64,000 nucleotides of DNA from Bradyrhizobium ivorense. GTDB lineage: Bacteria; Pseudomonadota; Alphaproteobacteria; Rhizobiales; Xanthobacteraceae. Position numbers and translations under genes: made by a program. Within the stretch, counting starts at the first letter, position 1. Each line of letters opens with the position of its first letter. Below the pieces are notes generated by a model, which saw only the letters and a list, made by a program, of their open reading frames with translations, searched no databases and was not told the DNA's origin. Location of the stretch: NCBI RefSeq assembly GCF_900696085.1, contig NZ_CAADFC020000025.1, positions 1-64,000 of the forward strand, in the 5' to 3' direction. Shown here piece after piece: positions 41,250 to 49,528 of this stretch.

Positions 41250-41474
41250 TCACGAGACCTCCTTCGGCAGCTTCCACGCAGGCGCCGGTTCAAACACCTC
41301 GTCGCCGGGAATCTGCTTCATGTGATAGCCTGCGGGCAGCACCTGACCGCCGGCCTCGTCGGCGACGGGAACGTCGAGGACGAGCCCGCTGATCAATGCA
41401 TGTTCCCACGCTTGCTTTTCCGTCGGAAAAGCGCGGTCGATTTGTTTGTCGCGATCGAACAACGCGTAGGGCAT
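41250..41474 (-). CDS. Small soluble stress-inducible protein candidate
   Basis: A 74-residue protein: MPYALFDRDKQIDRAFPTEKQAWEHALISGLVLDVPVADEAGGQVLPAGYHMKQI. The layout is one helix plus beta strands; not recognised as a named family. ATG at 41474 has AAGGAAAC upstream. A perfect EcfG promoter (41531-41555) lies about 57 bases further upstream, so this is a likely member of the general stress regulon. No membrane segment or cysteine. Confidence 0.72.
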   Translation of the reverse strand: MPYALFDRDKQIDRAFPTEKQAWEHALISGLVLDVPVADEAGGQVLPAGYHMKQIPGDEVFEPAPAWKLPKEVS

Positions 41475-41530
41475 TTCGTTTCCTTCGGATGGAATGCCGG
41501 TTCGCGGAGGGTGCCGCCTGTCATGCTGAA

Positions 41531-41555
41531 AACGCTTGCCGCTGGCGGGCGTTCC
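41531..41555 (-). promoter_or_regulatory. EcfG-type general-stress promoter
   Basis: On the minus strand GGAAC (41555-41551), exactly 16 bases, then CGTT (41534-41531). Perfect match, about 57 bases upstream of the ATG at 41474. The remaining gene-free stretch up to 41835 shows no other feature. Confidence 0.78.
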
Positions 41556-41835
41556 TAATGCGCGCGGCCGCCGCCAGGCAGCCGGCGATCGGCCAGTCCC
41601 CCTGTGGTGAGGTGCGACCAATTGTCGGTCCAGGGTTGCCGCCTTTCGGATCGGCCCGCGCCACCCTTCCGCCGCGGCACGCCGTCATATATGAAATTTG
41701 TCACTGGAATGTGCTGATTTGTCCCGGGGATCGGATTGGACGATGTGAAGGTGGCGGCAGTTGGTTAATCCAAGACGCGTAATCTCTGATGTGATCGACG
41801 CAAACCGCGGACTGGCATTGCAACCGGGGCATGGC

Positions 41836-43506
41836 ATGGCAAATCGAACGACAACGGCGCAAACCACCGCGGCGATGCGGCGTTGGGGACCTCGCGCCAT
41901 TGTGACTTTGGCGATGGTGGTCACACTTGCGGCGCCTGCCAGTGGCGCCGGGGCGAAGCAGCAGCGCCGCGAGGCCACCGTCGAGGCGACGGCGCCGCGC
42001 CAGTCGGGCGAGCCGCTGATGGCGATCGTCTCGATCGCGAGCCAGAAGGTCACGTTCTACGACGCCGAGGGGTGGATCTACCGCGCGCCGGTGTCGACCG
42101 GCGTCAAGGGACGCGAGACCCCGGCCGGCGTGTTCGCCGTGATCGAAAAGGACAAGGATCACCACTCGACGCTTTATGACGATGCCTGGATGCCGAACAT
42201 GCAGCGCATCACGTGGAACGGGGTCGCGCTGCATGGCGGCCCGCTACCCGGCTATGCAGCGTCGCATGGCTGCATCCGGATGCCCTACGAGTTTGCGGAG
42301 AAGCTGTTCGACAAGGCCTATATCGGGATGCGGGTGATCATCTCGCCGGAGGACGCGGCGCCGGTCGAATTTTCTCACCCGGCGCTGTTCGTGCCGAACA
42401 AGGATGCGATTGCGGCCGCTCCGGGCCGGGCCCAGGCTGCGAGCCGCGAGGCCGCGGAAGCCGCGCGCGTGGCCGAGGAGGCGAAGAAGGCCGCCGCCAC
42501 CACCGCGCGCGACCTCACATCACTCACGGCGGCGCTGCGTAAGCTGGAGCAGCAGAAGGCCCGCACCGCCGCCGAGCTCGCCTTCGCCGACAAGGCGATT
42601 GCCAACGCCAAGAACGACCAGGCCAAGGCGAAGGCCGAGGAGCTGAAGCAGAAGGCCGCTCCCAAGGCCGAGGAAGCCGCGACCCAGCTCGAGGCCGCTA
42701 AGGCCGATGCGACCGCGAAGCGCGACGCCGCCGCCGCGGCAAAGGACGCCGCCAAGGCGGCCGAGACCAAGAAGGCCGACACTGCCAAGACGGCGACCGA
42801 GGCCAAGCTCGCGCTCGAGCCGGTCTCGGTCTACATCAGCCGCTCGACGCAGAAGCTCTACGTCCGGCGCAACACCCACAAGGCGTGGCCCGACGGCGGC
42901 GAGGTGTTCGATTCCTCGATCGAGGTTCCGGTCACCATCCGCGATCCGAACCGGCCGATCGGCACGCATATCTTCACGGCGGTGGCGCGCAGCGGTTCCG
43001 GGCTGCGCTGGACCGCTGTGACGATCGACGAGGGTGACAACGCCAAGGATGCGCTCGACCGTGTCATCATCCCGCAGGACGTGCTCGACCGCATCGCACC
43101 GACCGCCATGCCGCGCTCCTCGATCATCGTCTCGGACGAGCCGCTGAGCAGCGAGACCAACTATCGCACCGAGTTCGTCGCGGTGCTGAGCAACCAGCCG
43201 CAGGGCGGCTTCATCACCCGCAAGCCGTCGATGGAGGACCGCATCGCGCGGACCGGCGGTTGGGGCAGCGAGGACGACGACGGTTTTGGCTTCTTCTCGC
43301 AGCGCTCCCCGCAGGCCAATAATTACAACTCGGGCAATAGCTGGGACTCTCCCTCCGGGAGCAATTGGTGGGGCCAGCAGGGCAACAGCGCGAACTACCC
43401 CCAGCCGGGGACGACGCGCCGGCGCAGCAGCGGCGGTCAGCCGTATTATTATGGCCAGCAGCGCTATTACCAGCAGCCGCAGCAACAGGGCTGGGGCTGG
43501 CAGTAG
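41836..43506 (+). CDS. L,D-transpeptidase (YkuD) with second YkuD-like module
   Basis: A 556-residue protein. A signal-like hydrophobic stretch lies near residues 24-44. The YkuD catalytic domain covers ~60-180: SGEPLMAIVSIASQKVTFYD, PVSTGVKGRETPAGVFAV, HGGPLPGYAASHGCIRMP with the catalytic Cys (~residue 147). A long Ala/Lys/Glu coiled coil spans ~200-330. A second domain follows (~335-455, VSVYISRSTQKLYVRRNTHKAWPD ... GTHIFTAVAR) that resembles the first strands of YkuD but lacks the SHGC motif. The tail is Gly/Asn/Gln/Tyr-rich. It forms 3-3 peptidoglycan or lipoprotein links in the periplasm. ATG at 41836 is chosen over TTG 41761. Confidence 0.9.
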   Translation: MANRTTTAQTTAAMRRWGPRAIVTLAMVVTLAAPASGAGAKQQRREATVEATAPRQSGEPLMAIVSIASQKVTFYDAEGWIYRAPVSTGVKGRETPAGVFAVIEKDKDHHSTLYDDAWMPNMQRITWNGVALHGGPLPGYAASHGCIRMPYEFAEKLFDKAYIGMRVIISPEDAAPVEFSHPALFVPNKDAIAAAPGRAQAASREAAEAARVAEEAKKAAATTARDLTSLTAALRKLEQQKARTAAELAFADKAIANAKNDQAKAKAEELKQKAAPKAEEAATQLEAAKADATAKRDAAAAAKDAAKAAETKKADTAKTATEAKLALEPVSVYISRSTQKLYVRRNTHKAWPDGGEVFDSSIEVPVTIRDPNRPIGTHIFTAVARSGSGLRWTAVTIDEGDNAKDALDRVIIPQDVLDRIAPTAMPRSSIIVSDEPLSSETNYRTEFVAVLSNQPQGGFITRKPSMEDRIARTGGWGSEDDDGFGFFSQRSPQANNYNSGNSWDSPSGSNWWGQQGNSANYPQPGTTRRRSSGGQPYYYGQQRYYQQPQQQGWGWQ

Positions 43507-43610
43507 GCGCAAGCGTGTTGGCGGCGTGACCGCAGAGGCGAATAGGGCGCAAGAACTTGCGTCCTTCACGGCTCACTGAGCGCCGCAGCGGTCACACCGC
43601 GAGCAGGAGG

Positions 43611-44438
43611 TTATTTCGCAGAGGTCGCAGCCTGCGCCTTCGACAATTCGAGCAGCGCGGGCCGATAGGGCGGCTGGGGATCGTCGTCCTCAGGAATCGC
43701 GCAATAGCCGAATTCCTGCTGGATGCGCTGGATCTCCATCACGCGCTCGTTGAGGCGCTGCAGATGCTCCAGCGATTTGGCCTTCCAGTATTGGAAAGTG
43801 TCGAGCGTGAGGGGCACGAACGCGGTGCCGAACAGCGTCGGATCGGGGACGATGGTGCGGCCGAGCATCATGTATTTGTTGTCGCCGACGATCACGAGCG
43901 TCGCGTAGGGGCGCGCCGCGGTCATCCGGATGCCGTTGAGCGACAGCTCGACGATCTTGCTGTAGTAGGGCTCCTCGCGCCAGCGATCGGGATTCTCGAT
44001 ATCGACCTGGATGTTCAGGGTGTCCATGCCGAAATGCGGCACGATGCCCGACTTCTCGGGAAACCAGTCGTCGTCGAAATGCCCTTGCAGCCAGGCGCAG
44101 CTGAAGGTGCGGCACTGCCGCGGCCGCTGCGCGTAGATCTCGCAGCCGCCGCCGGACATGATGTGCTTGCACGCCGTGTTCACGGGCTTGCCGAGGTCGG
44201 TGACCTCGAGCACCTTGCAGCACAGCGTGCATGTTCCGCACTGCCGGACCGTCGGTGCCACCGGAATACCGAGCGCCCACGAGCCCTGGCTTTCGCGAAA
44301 CACCAGCTTCTGCTTCTCCAGCGCGCTCAATGCGCGGTCGACCTTCAATCGGGACAAGCCGGTCGCGTCGATAATCGCTTTTGTCGTCGTCGCGCCGCTT
44401 TCGAGCGCCCGAACGACGACCAAGTTCACCTGATCCAT
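43611..44438 (-). CDS. YkgJ-type Cys-cluster protein with N-terminal winged helix
   Basis: A 275-residue protein. Residues ~1-60 (MDQVNLVVVRALESGATTTKAIIDATGLSRLKVDRALSALEKQ) form a winged-helix-like domain. QCGTCTLCCKVLEVTDLGKP (~70) and GGGCEIYAQRPRQCRTFSCAWLQG (~98) follow, the eight-cysteine cluster of the YkgJ/zinc-iron-chelating family. A ~170-residue C-terminal region is not recognised. The combination suggests a metal-sensing or Fe-S regulator, but no regulated gene is evident. ATG at 44438 fits the domain start; upstream in-frame residues are repeat-derived. Confidence 0.8.
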   Translation of the reverse strand: MDQVNLVVVRALESGATTTKAIIDATGLSRLKVDRALSALEKQKLVFRESQGSWALGIPVAPTVRQCGTCTLCCKVLEVTDLGKPVNTACKHIMSGGGCEIYAQRPRQCRTFSCAWLQGHFDDDWFPEKSGIVPHFGMDTLNIQVDIENPDRWREEPYYSKIVELSLNGIRMTAARPYATLVIVGDNKYMMLGRTIVPDPTLFGTAFVPLTLDTFQYWKAKSLEHLQRLNERVMEIQRIQQEFGYCAIPEDDDPQPPYRPALLELSKAQAATSAK

Positions 44439-44642
44439 TTTCCTGGCTTCTGTGCCTGGTGTGAGGTCGCGGGCCTCCGCCTGCGACCGCTCGCGTCTTC
44501 GTATTCGGAATTGCTGCAGCCGAACCCGGCGATAACACAAGCCTATCGGCGCGAACAAGGTGCCGCAACGGGCCGGGTTCCGGGCGGGCACCCGGGACGA
44601 CGAGGGGAGAGGGGAATGCGGATCTGCGTCCCCACCCACAAT

Positions 44643-44730
44643 TGTCATCGCCCGGCTCGACCGGGCGATCCAGTACACCGCGGCTTCTCGGCTCAATCAC
44701 TGCAGCCTCTGGAATACTGGATCACCGGCA
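44643..44730. repeat. Intergenic palindromic repeat, family A copy 3
   Basis: TGTCATCGCCCGGCTCGACCGGGCGATCCAGTA at the left and GGAATACTGGATCACCGGCA at the right. Same orientation as 2966-3069, with the right outer arm degenerate. Together with 44756-44883 it fills most of the gene-free 44439-44974; no gene is seen there. Confidence 0.8.
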
Positions 44731-44755
44731 CGCGTCGCTGAAAGAGCTATCAGAT

Positions 44756-44883
44756 CCGTCATCCTGAGGTGCGAGCTCTTGCGAGCCTCGAAGGATCGAC
44801 GGCCACCAGCCTGGCCGATTCATCCTTCGAGGCTCGCTCAGCGGCGCAATTGCGCCGCAACGCTCGCACCTCAGGATGACGGT
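44756..44883. repeat. Intergenic palindromic repeat, family B copy 3
   Basis: CCGTCATCCTGAGGTGCGAG ... CCTCGAAGGATCGACGG, then TCATCCTTCGAGGCTCGC and GCTCGCACCTCAGGATGACGG. Same design as 3101-3234. Confidence 0.85.
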
Positions 44884-44974
44884 TCAAGAGGCACCATGCG
44901 CAAACCACCCGCGCAGCAAGGTTGCTAAAATCGCGATTGCCGAGTGCCTCATCTTCGGGCAATGACGGCCGCAA

Positions 44975-45847
44975 ATGAACAAGAGCTTCGAGGCAACTGC
45001 CGCTCGTCTGGCGCCGGCGATCTTTGTCGTGCTGTGGAGCACCGGATTTATCGGCACCAAATACGTCATCAACAACGCGGAGCCGCTGACCTATCTGGCG
45101 ATCCGGATGGCGTTCGTAGTGGTGGTGATGGCGGTGATTGCCGCGGTGGCGCGGCCGACATGGCCGGACCGCATCGGCGTTTTCCACAGCGCGGTGGCCG
45201 GCATTCTGGTGCACGGCTTCTATCTCGGCGGCACTGCGATTGCGATCGCGCATTCGATTCCGGCCGGGCTGTCGGCGCTGATCCCCGGACTGCAGCCGAT
45301 CCTGACCTCGACGATTGCAAATCGCTGGCTCGGCGAGCGCGTCACGCCGCTGCAATGGGGCGGCTTGGTGCTCGGGCTCGCCGGCGTCGTGCTGATCCTG
45401 CACGACCGGCCGCTGACCGGCGAGGCCGGCTGGGGCTGGCTCGCCTCGATCGTCTCGCTGATATCAATCACGCTCGGCACGCTCTATCAGCGGCGCTACT
45501 GCAACCGGATCGACTGGCGCGCCGGCAATCTCGTGCAGTACGTCGCGGTGACGATCTTCTTCGGCATCGGCGCCTATATGTTCGAGACCAACGTCGTGCA
45601 TTGGAACGCCGAATTCGTGCTGGCGCTGGCCTGGCTGGTGTTCGCGCTGTCGGTCGGCTCGATCGGGCTGTTGTACTGGCTGATCCGCCATCATGCCGCG
45701 ACTTCGGTCGCAAGCCTTTTCTATCTGGTGCCGGCGGTGACCGCGCTGATGGCCTATGTGCTGTTCAACGAGCGGCTCGACACCGTCGCGATCATGGGTA
45801 TGGCGGCCTGTGCCGCGGCGGTGCTGCTGGTCAACCGCCGCGGATAG
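44975..45847 (+). CDS. EamA-family (DMT) transporter
   Basis: A 290-residue, ten-helix protein. LAPAIFVVLWSTGFIGTKYVINNAEPLTYLAIRM starts the first EamA repeat, and HSIPAGLSALIPGLQPILTSTIANRWLGERV the conserved helix pair. The second repeat begins near residue 150 and ends AYVLFNERLDTVAIMGMAACAAAVLLV. Probable export of a small metabolite; substrate unknown. ATG at 44975. The third of three unrelated EamA genes in the window (20588, 31065). Confidence 0.88.
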   Translation: MNKSFEATAARLAPAIFVVLWSTGFIGTKYVINNAEPLTYLAIRMAFVVVVMAVIAAVARPTWPDRIGVFHSAVAGILVHGFYLGGTAIAIAHSIPAGLSALIPGLQPILTSTIANRWLGERVTPLQWGGLVLGLAGVVLILHDRPLTGEAGWGWLASIVSLISITLGTLYQRRYCNRIDWRAGNLVQYVAVTIFFGIGAYMFETNVVHWNAEFVLALAWLVFALSVGSIGLLYWLIRHHAATSVASLFYLVPAVTALMAYVLFNERLDTVAIMGMAACAAAVLLVNRRG

Positions 45848-45880
45848 GCTCGCTCACGCGCCCTGCGCAATCGCGGGCGG

Positions 45881-46540
45881 TTACTTCGGCTGCGGCACGA
45901 TGCGGATATACGGCTTCGGCGACTTCCAGCCCTGCGGATAGATCGTCTTGGCCTCGTCGTCAGTGACCGAGCCCGCGATGATCACGTCCTCGCCCTGCTT
46001 CCAGTCGGCGGGGGTGGCGACGCGGTGCTTGGCGGTCATCTGCAGCGAGTCGATCGAGCGCAGGATCTCCTGGAAATTGCGGCCGGTGGTCATCGGATAG
46101 ACCATCACCAGCTTGATCTTCTTGTCCGGCCCGATCACGAACACGTTGCGGACGGTCTGGTTGTCGGCCGGCGTGCGGGTGAGGGGATCGCCGGAGGTCG
46201 AGGCCGGCAGCATCTCGTAGAGCTTGGAGACGTTGAAGTCGGTGTCGCCGATCATCGGATAGTTCGGCGCGGCACCCTGGGTTTCCTTGATGTCCTCGGA
46301 CCATTTGGCGTGGCGGTCGACCGGATCGACCGACAGGCCCATGAGCTTGACGCCGCGCTTGTCGAATTCGGGCTTCAGCTTCGCCAGTGCGCCGAGCTCG
46401 GTGGTGCAGACCGGGGTGAAATCCTTCGGATGGGAGAACAGGAGGGCCCAGCTGTTGCCGATCCAGTCGTGGAACCGGATTTTACCTTCCGTGGTCTCAG
46501 CTTCGAAATCGGGTGCAACGGTGCCAATCGGGAGTGCCAT
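45881..46540 (-). CDS. 1-Cys peroxiredoxin (Prx6 type)
   Basis: A 219-residue protein. PDFEAETTEGKIRFHDWIGNSWALLFSHPKDFTPVCTTELGAL carries the peroxidatic cysteine in PVCTTE (~residue 45) and the upstream Thr/Pro. LSVDPVDRHAKWSEDI is the Prx6-specific helix region. There is no resolving cysteine later in the chain, and the long C-terminal domain (residues ~165-219) is that of Prx6/AhpC-like 1-Cys enzymes. It reduces H2O2 and alkyl hydroperoxides. ATG at 46540 follows GAGGTAAGATC. Convergent with the EamA gene; no reductase nearby. Confidence 0.93.
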   Translation of the reverse strand: MALPIGTVAPDFEAETTEGKIRFHDWIGNSWALLFSHPKDFTPVCTTELGALAKLKPEFDKRGVKLMGLSVDPVDRHAKWSEDIKETQGAAPNYPMIGDTDFNVSKLYEMLPASTSGDPLTRTPADNQTVRNVFVIGPDKKIKLVMVYPMTTGRNFQEILRSIDSLQMTAKHRVATPADWKQGEDVIIAGSVTDDEAKTIYPQGWKSPKPYIRIVPQPK

Positions 46541-46842
46541 GATCTTACCTCATCTCATTGAAGTTGCTGATGAATTCGTTTTAGAGGCGTCCGCGCCAGT
46601 ATACGGCGCGCAAAGGCTCAAGTGAACTAGCTGATGAAAAAGGTGAAATTCTTCTCTCAGAGGCGGAACTCATAACACCTTCTTTTGATCCGTGCGCGTG
46701 CGGCGAAATAGCCCCGGCGGCACGAAAAGCTTCGGTATGCCCAGATAATGCCGCTTATCGCCGCCATCACGCCGCCCCTGGTTGTTATACGACCGAACCG
46801 TGACAGGGGTCACGGCGACCAAATGGCAACCATCTAAAAATC

Positions 46843-46860
46843 TCGGAACGCAAGTTCCGA
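46843..46860. promoter_or_regulatory. Palindrome TCGGAAC-GCAA-GTTCCGA
   Basis: A perfect 7-bp inverted repeat with 4-base spacer, 68 bases before the ATG at 46929. It contains GGAAC but no CGTT at 16-17 bases, so it is not an EcfG promoter. It is more likely an operator or small hairpin. Confidence 0.45.
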
Positions 46861-46864
46861 ATCA

Positions 46865-46880
46865 TTAACCACTCGTTTAC
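46865..46880 (+). promoter_or_regulatory. CtrA-like box
   Basis: TTAACC-ACTCG-TTTAC resembles the CtrA consensus TTAA-N7-TTAA with one mismatch. It is 48 bases upstream of the ATG at 46929. The rest of the gene-free 46541-46928 shows only the adjacent palindrome. Confidence 0.35.
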
Positions 46881-46928
46881 GCCCGCATGGAAAAGCTGGC
46901 TCCAGAATAGGAATTGAAAGCTCCAACA

Positions 46929-47510
46929 ATGTCTGCCCCAAGTACCAAGACCGCTGAGTTTCTCAGCGGTGCGTTGCAACCGTCCTGCCGCAAGACCGCC
47001 GCCCATGCGCTGACCATTGTACGCGACGGCGTCATCACCGGCGAAGGCCCGACCACCAGGGGCCGCATCCATTTCTCCCGCTCGCTCGATGCCGATGACG
47101 CTGCCTGGTGCGCGCGCATCCTGACGGCGACCGCTGTCGAGCATCAGCCGGTCAGCCGGGCCGAGATCGAGGCGCTGTTCGCGATCAACGAGGCCGCCGC
47201 CGAGCGTTCGGACGACGGCAGATTCGACGACCTGCTCGCCAAGGCGATTGCCCATCATGCCGCCTCCGAGTCCGGCCTGCCGGTGCCGCCGCGCACCGTG
47301 GCATTGTCGCCGGATACCGACATCGAGGGCTGGGCGCCGACCCAGGGCGCCAAGATCGACACCAAGGTTTTGGAATGGATCGCCGGCCAGATGCGCGGCA
47401 AGCGCCGCGCCGGCCGTGCGCTGGCGGCGCTGGTGGCCACGCTGGTCGGCGCTACCGCGCTGCCGCTGGCGGCGCAGCTGCCCATCGTGCTCGATATCGG
47501 GATGATGTAA
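46929..47510 (+). CDS. Hypothetical protein with C-terminal hydrophobic anchor
   Basis: A 193-residue protein. The soluble part (residues ~1-155) has SGALQPSCRKTAAHALTIVRDGVITGEGPTTRGRIHFSRSLDADDA near the start and a regular helical middle. One hydrophobic segment near the C-terminus (ALAALVATLVGATALPLAAQLPIVL, ~residues 163-187) suggests tail anchoring. Not recognised; known as unnamed in related genomes (recollection). ATG at 46929 is preferred over TTG at 46914, although GGAATTG lies closer to the latter. Possible CtrA-type and palindromic sites sit upstream. Confidence 0.65.
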   Translation: MSAPSTKTAEFLSGALQPSCRKTAAHALTIVRDGVITGEGPTTRGRIHFSRSLDADDAAWCARILTATAVEHQPVSRAEIEALFAINEAAAERSDDGRFDDLLAKAIAHHAASESGLPVPPRTVALSPDTDIEGWAPTQGAKIDTKVLEWIAGQMRGKRRAGRALAALVATLVGATALPLAAQLPIVLDIGMM

Positions 47511-47542
47511 AGGCCATCATCCCGATTGGGGGTTTTCGAGAG

Positions 47543-47570
47543 CGGCGGGGATCACTTCCCCGCCGTTTTC
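47543..47570 (+). terminator. Intrinsic terminator overlapping the convergent gene end
   Basis: CGGCGGGGA (47543-47551), loop TCACT, TCCCCGCCG (47557-47565), then TTTTC. Terminates the gene ending at 47510; its right half lies inside the last codons of the minus-strand phosphatase (stop at 47552). Confidence 0.8.
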
Positions 47571-49390
47571 TGTTTGCCGCCCTCGGCCTCGAGCCCGAGC
47601 GTCCGCCCCGGGAATCCGGCGACGTCGAAATAGCGGGTCGAAAGCACGCGCTGGAATTTCAGCACCGTGCGCAGCCCGTTGGCGGCCGGCTTCGACGAGA
47701 TGGTGCCGTCGGCCATCTTCGGCACGATGCCGTTGGGCAGCGCTTCCGACATCACCCGGCCGATTAGCCCGCCATTGTTGGGCGCGCGCAGGCCGAGCAG
47801 TTGCGCCGCGGTCATGCCGACGTCGGCGTTGCTGACCGGCAGCGCGTCGACATAGCCCGACTTGAAGTCGGGGCCGATCGCCGCGGTGAAGTTGAAAGTG
47901 TCGCCACGGCTGAAGCTGCCATGCATGCCCTGGCCCTGGCGCAGCACGGTGTCGGCGATCTGGACCGAGCAGTTGGTCGGGATCTCGCAGCCGCTCGACC
48001 AGGAGCGGAAGTTGACCACGATCGACGGGTTCGGCGTCACCGCCTTGCCCTTCAGATTGAGGTTCGACATCGGCAGCGTGCCGGCAAACTTGCCGAGCTT
48101 GTCGTCGACGAACAGGCCACTGACATAGTCCTGCTCGAGCAGCGCCTTGACGATGCGGTCGGCAAGCTTTTTGTCCTTGTTCGGCAGGTAGATCAGGTCC
48201 GAGCCGCCATTGGTCGCGATCACGACGTCGGGCTTGGCCGGGTCCTGGCCGAGCACGCCGTTGCCGGCTTTGGGGTGGGCGTTGTCGGCGACCTTGGCGT
48301 TCTTGTCGTTGGGGTCGTAGAGCGGCAGGTTCAGCGCCTTGGCGAGATCGATCGCCAGAAAACCCATCGGCAGGAAGTCCTTCGGCGTGTCGTCGTAGGC
48401 GATCTTGGCCGACGGGCTGGTCTTGCTCTCCTTCGAGATCGTCGAAAAACCGTGGTCGGAGGAGACGATGATGTTGGTGCTGTCGGCGAGGCCGAGGTCG
48501 CCGAGCGCCTTGCGGAGCTGGGCGAGGTTGTTGTCGGCGTTCTTGATGCCGGCCATCGAGGTCGGGCCGTTGATACCGGGGGTGATGGTGTTGAGGCTGT
48601 CGCCGGTGTTGTGCTGGCTGCCGTCGGGATCGCGCGACCAGAACACCAGCACGAACGGCTTGTTGCGCGCCTTGAACATCGGCAGCACCACCTTGGTCGC
48701 GACATCGGCCATGTAGACCTGCTGCGCGACATTGGCGACGGTGGTGCCGGGGGTCTTGGCATCGCCGGCCTTGGCGTTGTCGCCGCGGCTCGGGGTGGCG
48801 AGCGGCAGGCCGGCCTTGGTCAAGGCGTCCTTCATCTCGTCGGAGAGCGGCACGCCGGTCTTGCCGCCGGTGGAATCGTCGATCACGATCGTGTTCTTGC
48901 CGCGATCGGTGTGGTCGAACAGCAGGGTGGGGCCGACCTTGCCGATGGCGGCGGTGCTAAACCCCTGGCCGCGGGCCATCTTCAGCAGCGTCTCCTCGTT
49001 GAGCTAGTCGCCGTTGAAATGGTCGTCGACGTCGGCGAGCACGGCGTCGTTCTCGATGAAGGGCACCACGGTATCGCCGGCCGGCGCCGAGCTGTAGCCG
49101 GTGTAGATCGTATTGGAGAAGGTGCCGGTGTCGCCGAGGTAATGGCCGGTCGACAGCGCCGAGCTGTTCGCCATGGTGAAGGTCGGGAACAGCGAATGCG
49201 AATTCTTGAAGTTGACGCCCTTGTCGCGGATCTCGGCCATCGCCGGCGCCGTCTCGGCCGTCACGATGCCACCGCGCAGGCCGTCCGGCACGAACAGAAT
49301 GAGGTTGCGGGGCTTTGCATTCTGCGCCGACGCAGCGCCGGCAGAAAGCGCGATCATGCTCGCGGACAGCAATGTAATGGCACGGCGCAT
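47552..49390 (-). pseudogene. Alkaline phosphatase / phosphodiesterase family gene, interrupted by one amber codon
   Basis: Read as one frame it would be a 612-residue secreted enzyme. A signal peptide (MRRAITLLSASMIALSAGAASA) precedes the metal motif ILFVPDGLRGG, and MANSSALSTGHYLGDTGTF contributes the active-site Ser/Thr region. After the amber codon come VFWSRDPDGSQHNTGDSL and IIVSSDHGFSTISK, the remaining metal ligands. A single TAG at 49004-49006, in frame with everything on both sides, splits it after FNGD. A tyrosine (TAC or TAT) fits there. The N-terminal half alone cannot form an active site. It would be a nonspecific phosphomonoesterase, nucleotide phosphatase or phosphodiesterase. 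ATG at 49390. Readthrough or sequencing error cannot be excluded. Confidence 0.82.
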
Positions 49391-49528
49391 GTGTTCATTC
49401 CCCCTGATCAAGCCCGCGGCAGATCGCCGCCGTCTTCGTTTAGTTTTGCCACATGACAGAATTGTTACAGCGTCCTCACGCCGCGACAACAGTTTAGTTT
49501 CTCCAACGAAGCGCCGGCGCAAACCCCA

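Noticed and set aside
46845..46880. An EcfG promoter at the GGAAC of the palindrome
   Set aside because: No CGTT or GTT is found 16-17 bases downstream; GGAAC is explained by the TCGGAAC/GTTCCGA palindrome.
2764..49006. A genetic-code change or general amber suppression in this organism
   Set aside because: TAG is used as the ordinary stop by many intact genes here (for example those ending at 14399, 17480, 18549, 20417, 24483). Two internal TAGs are better explained by point mutations.
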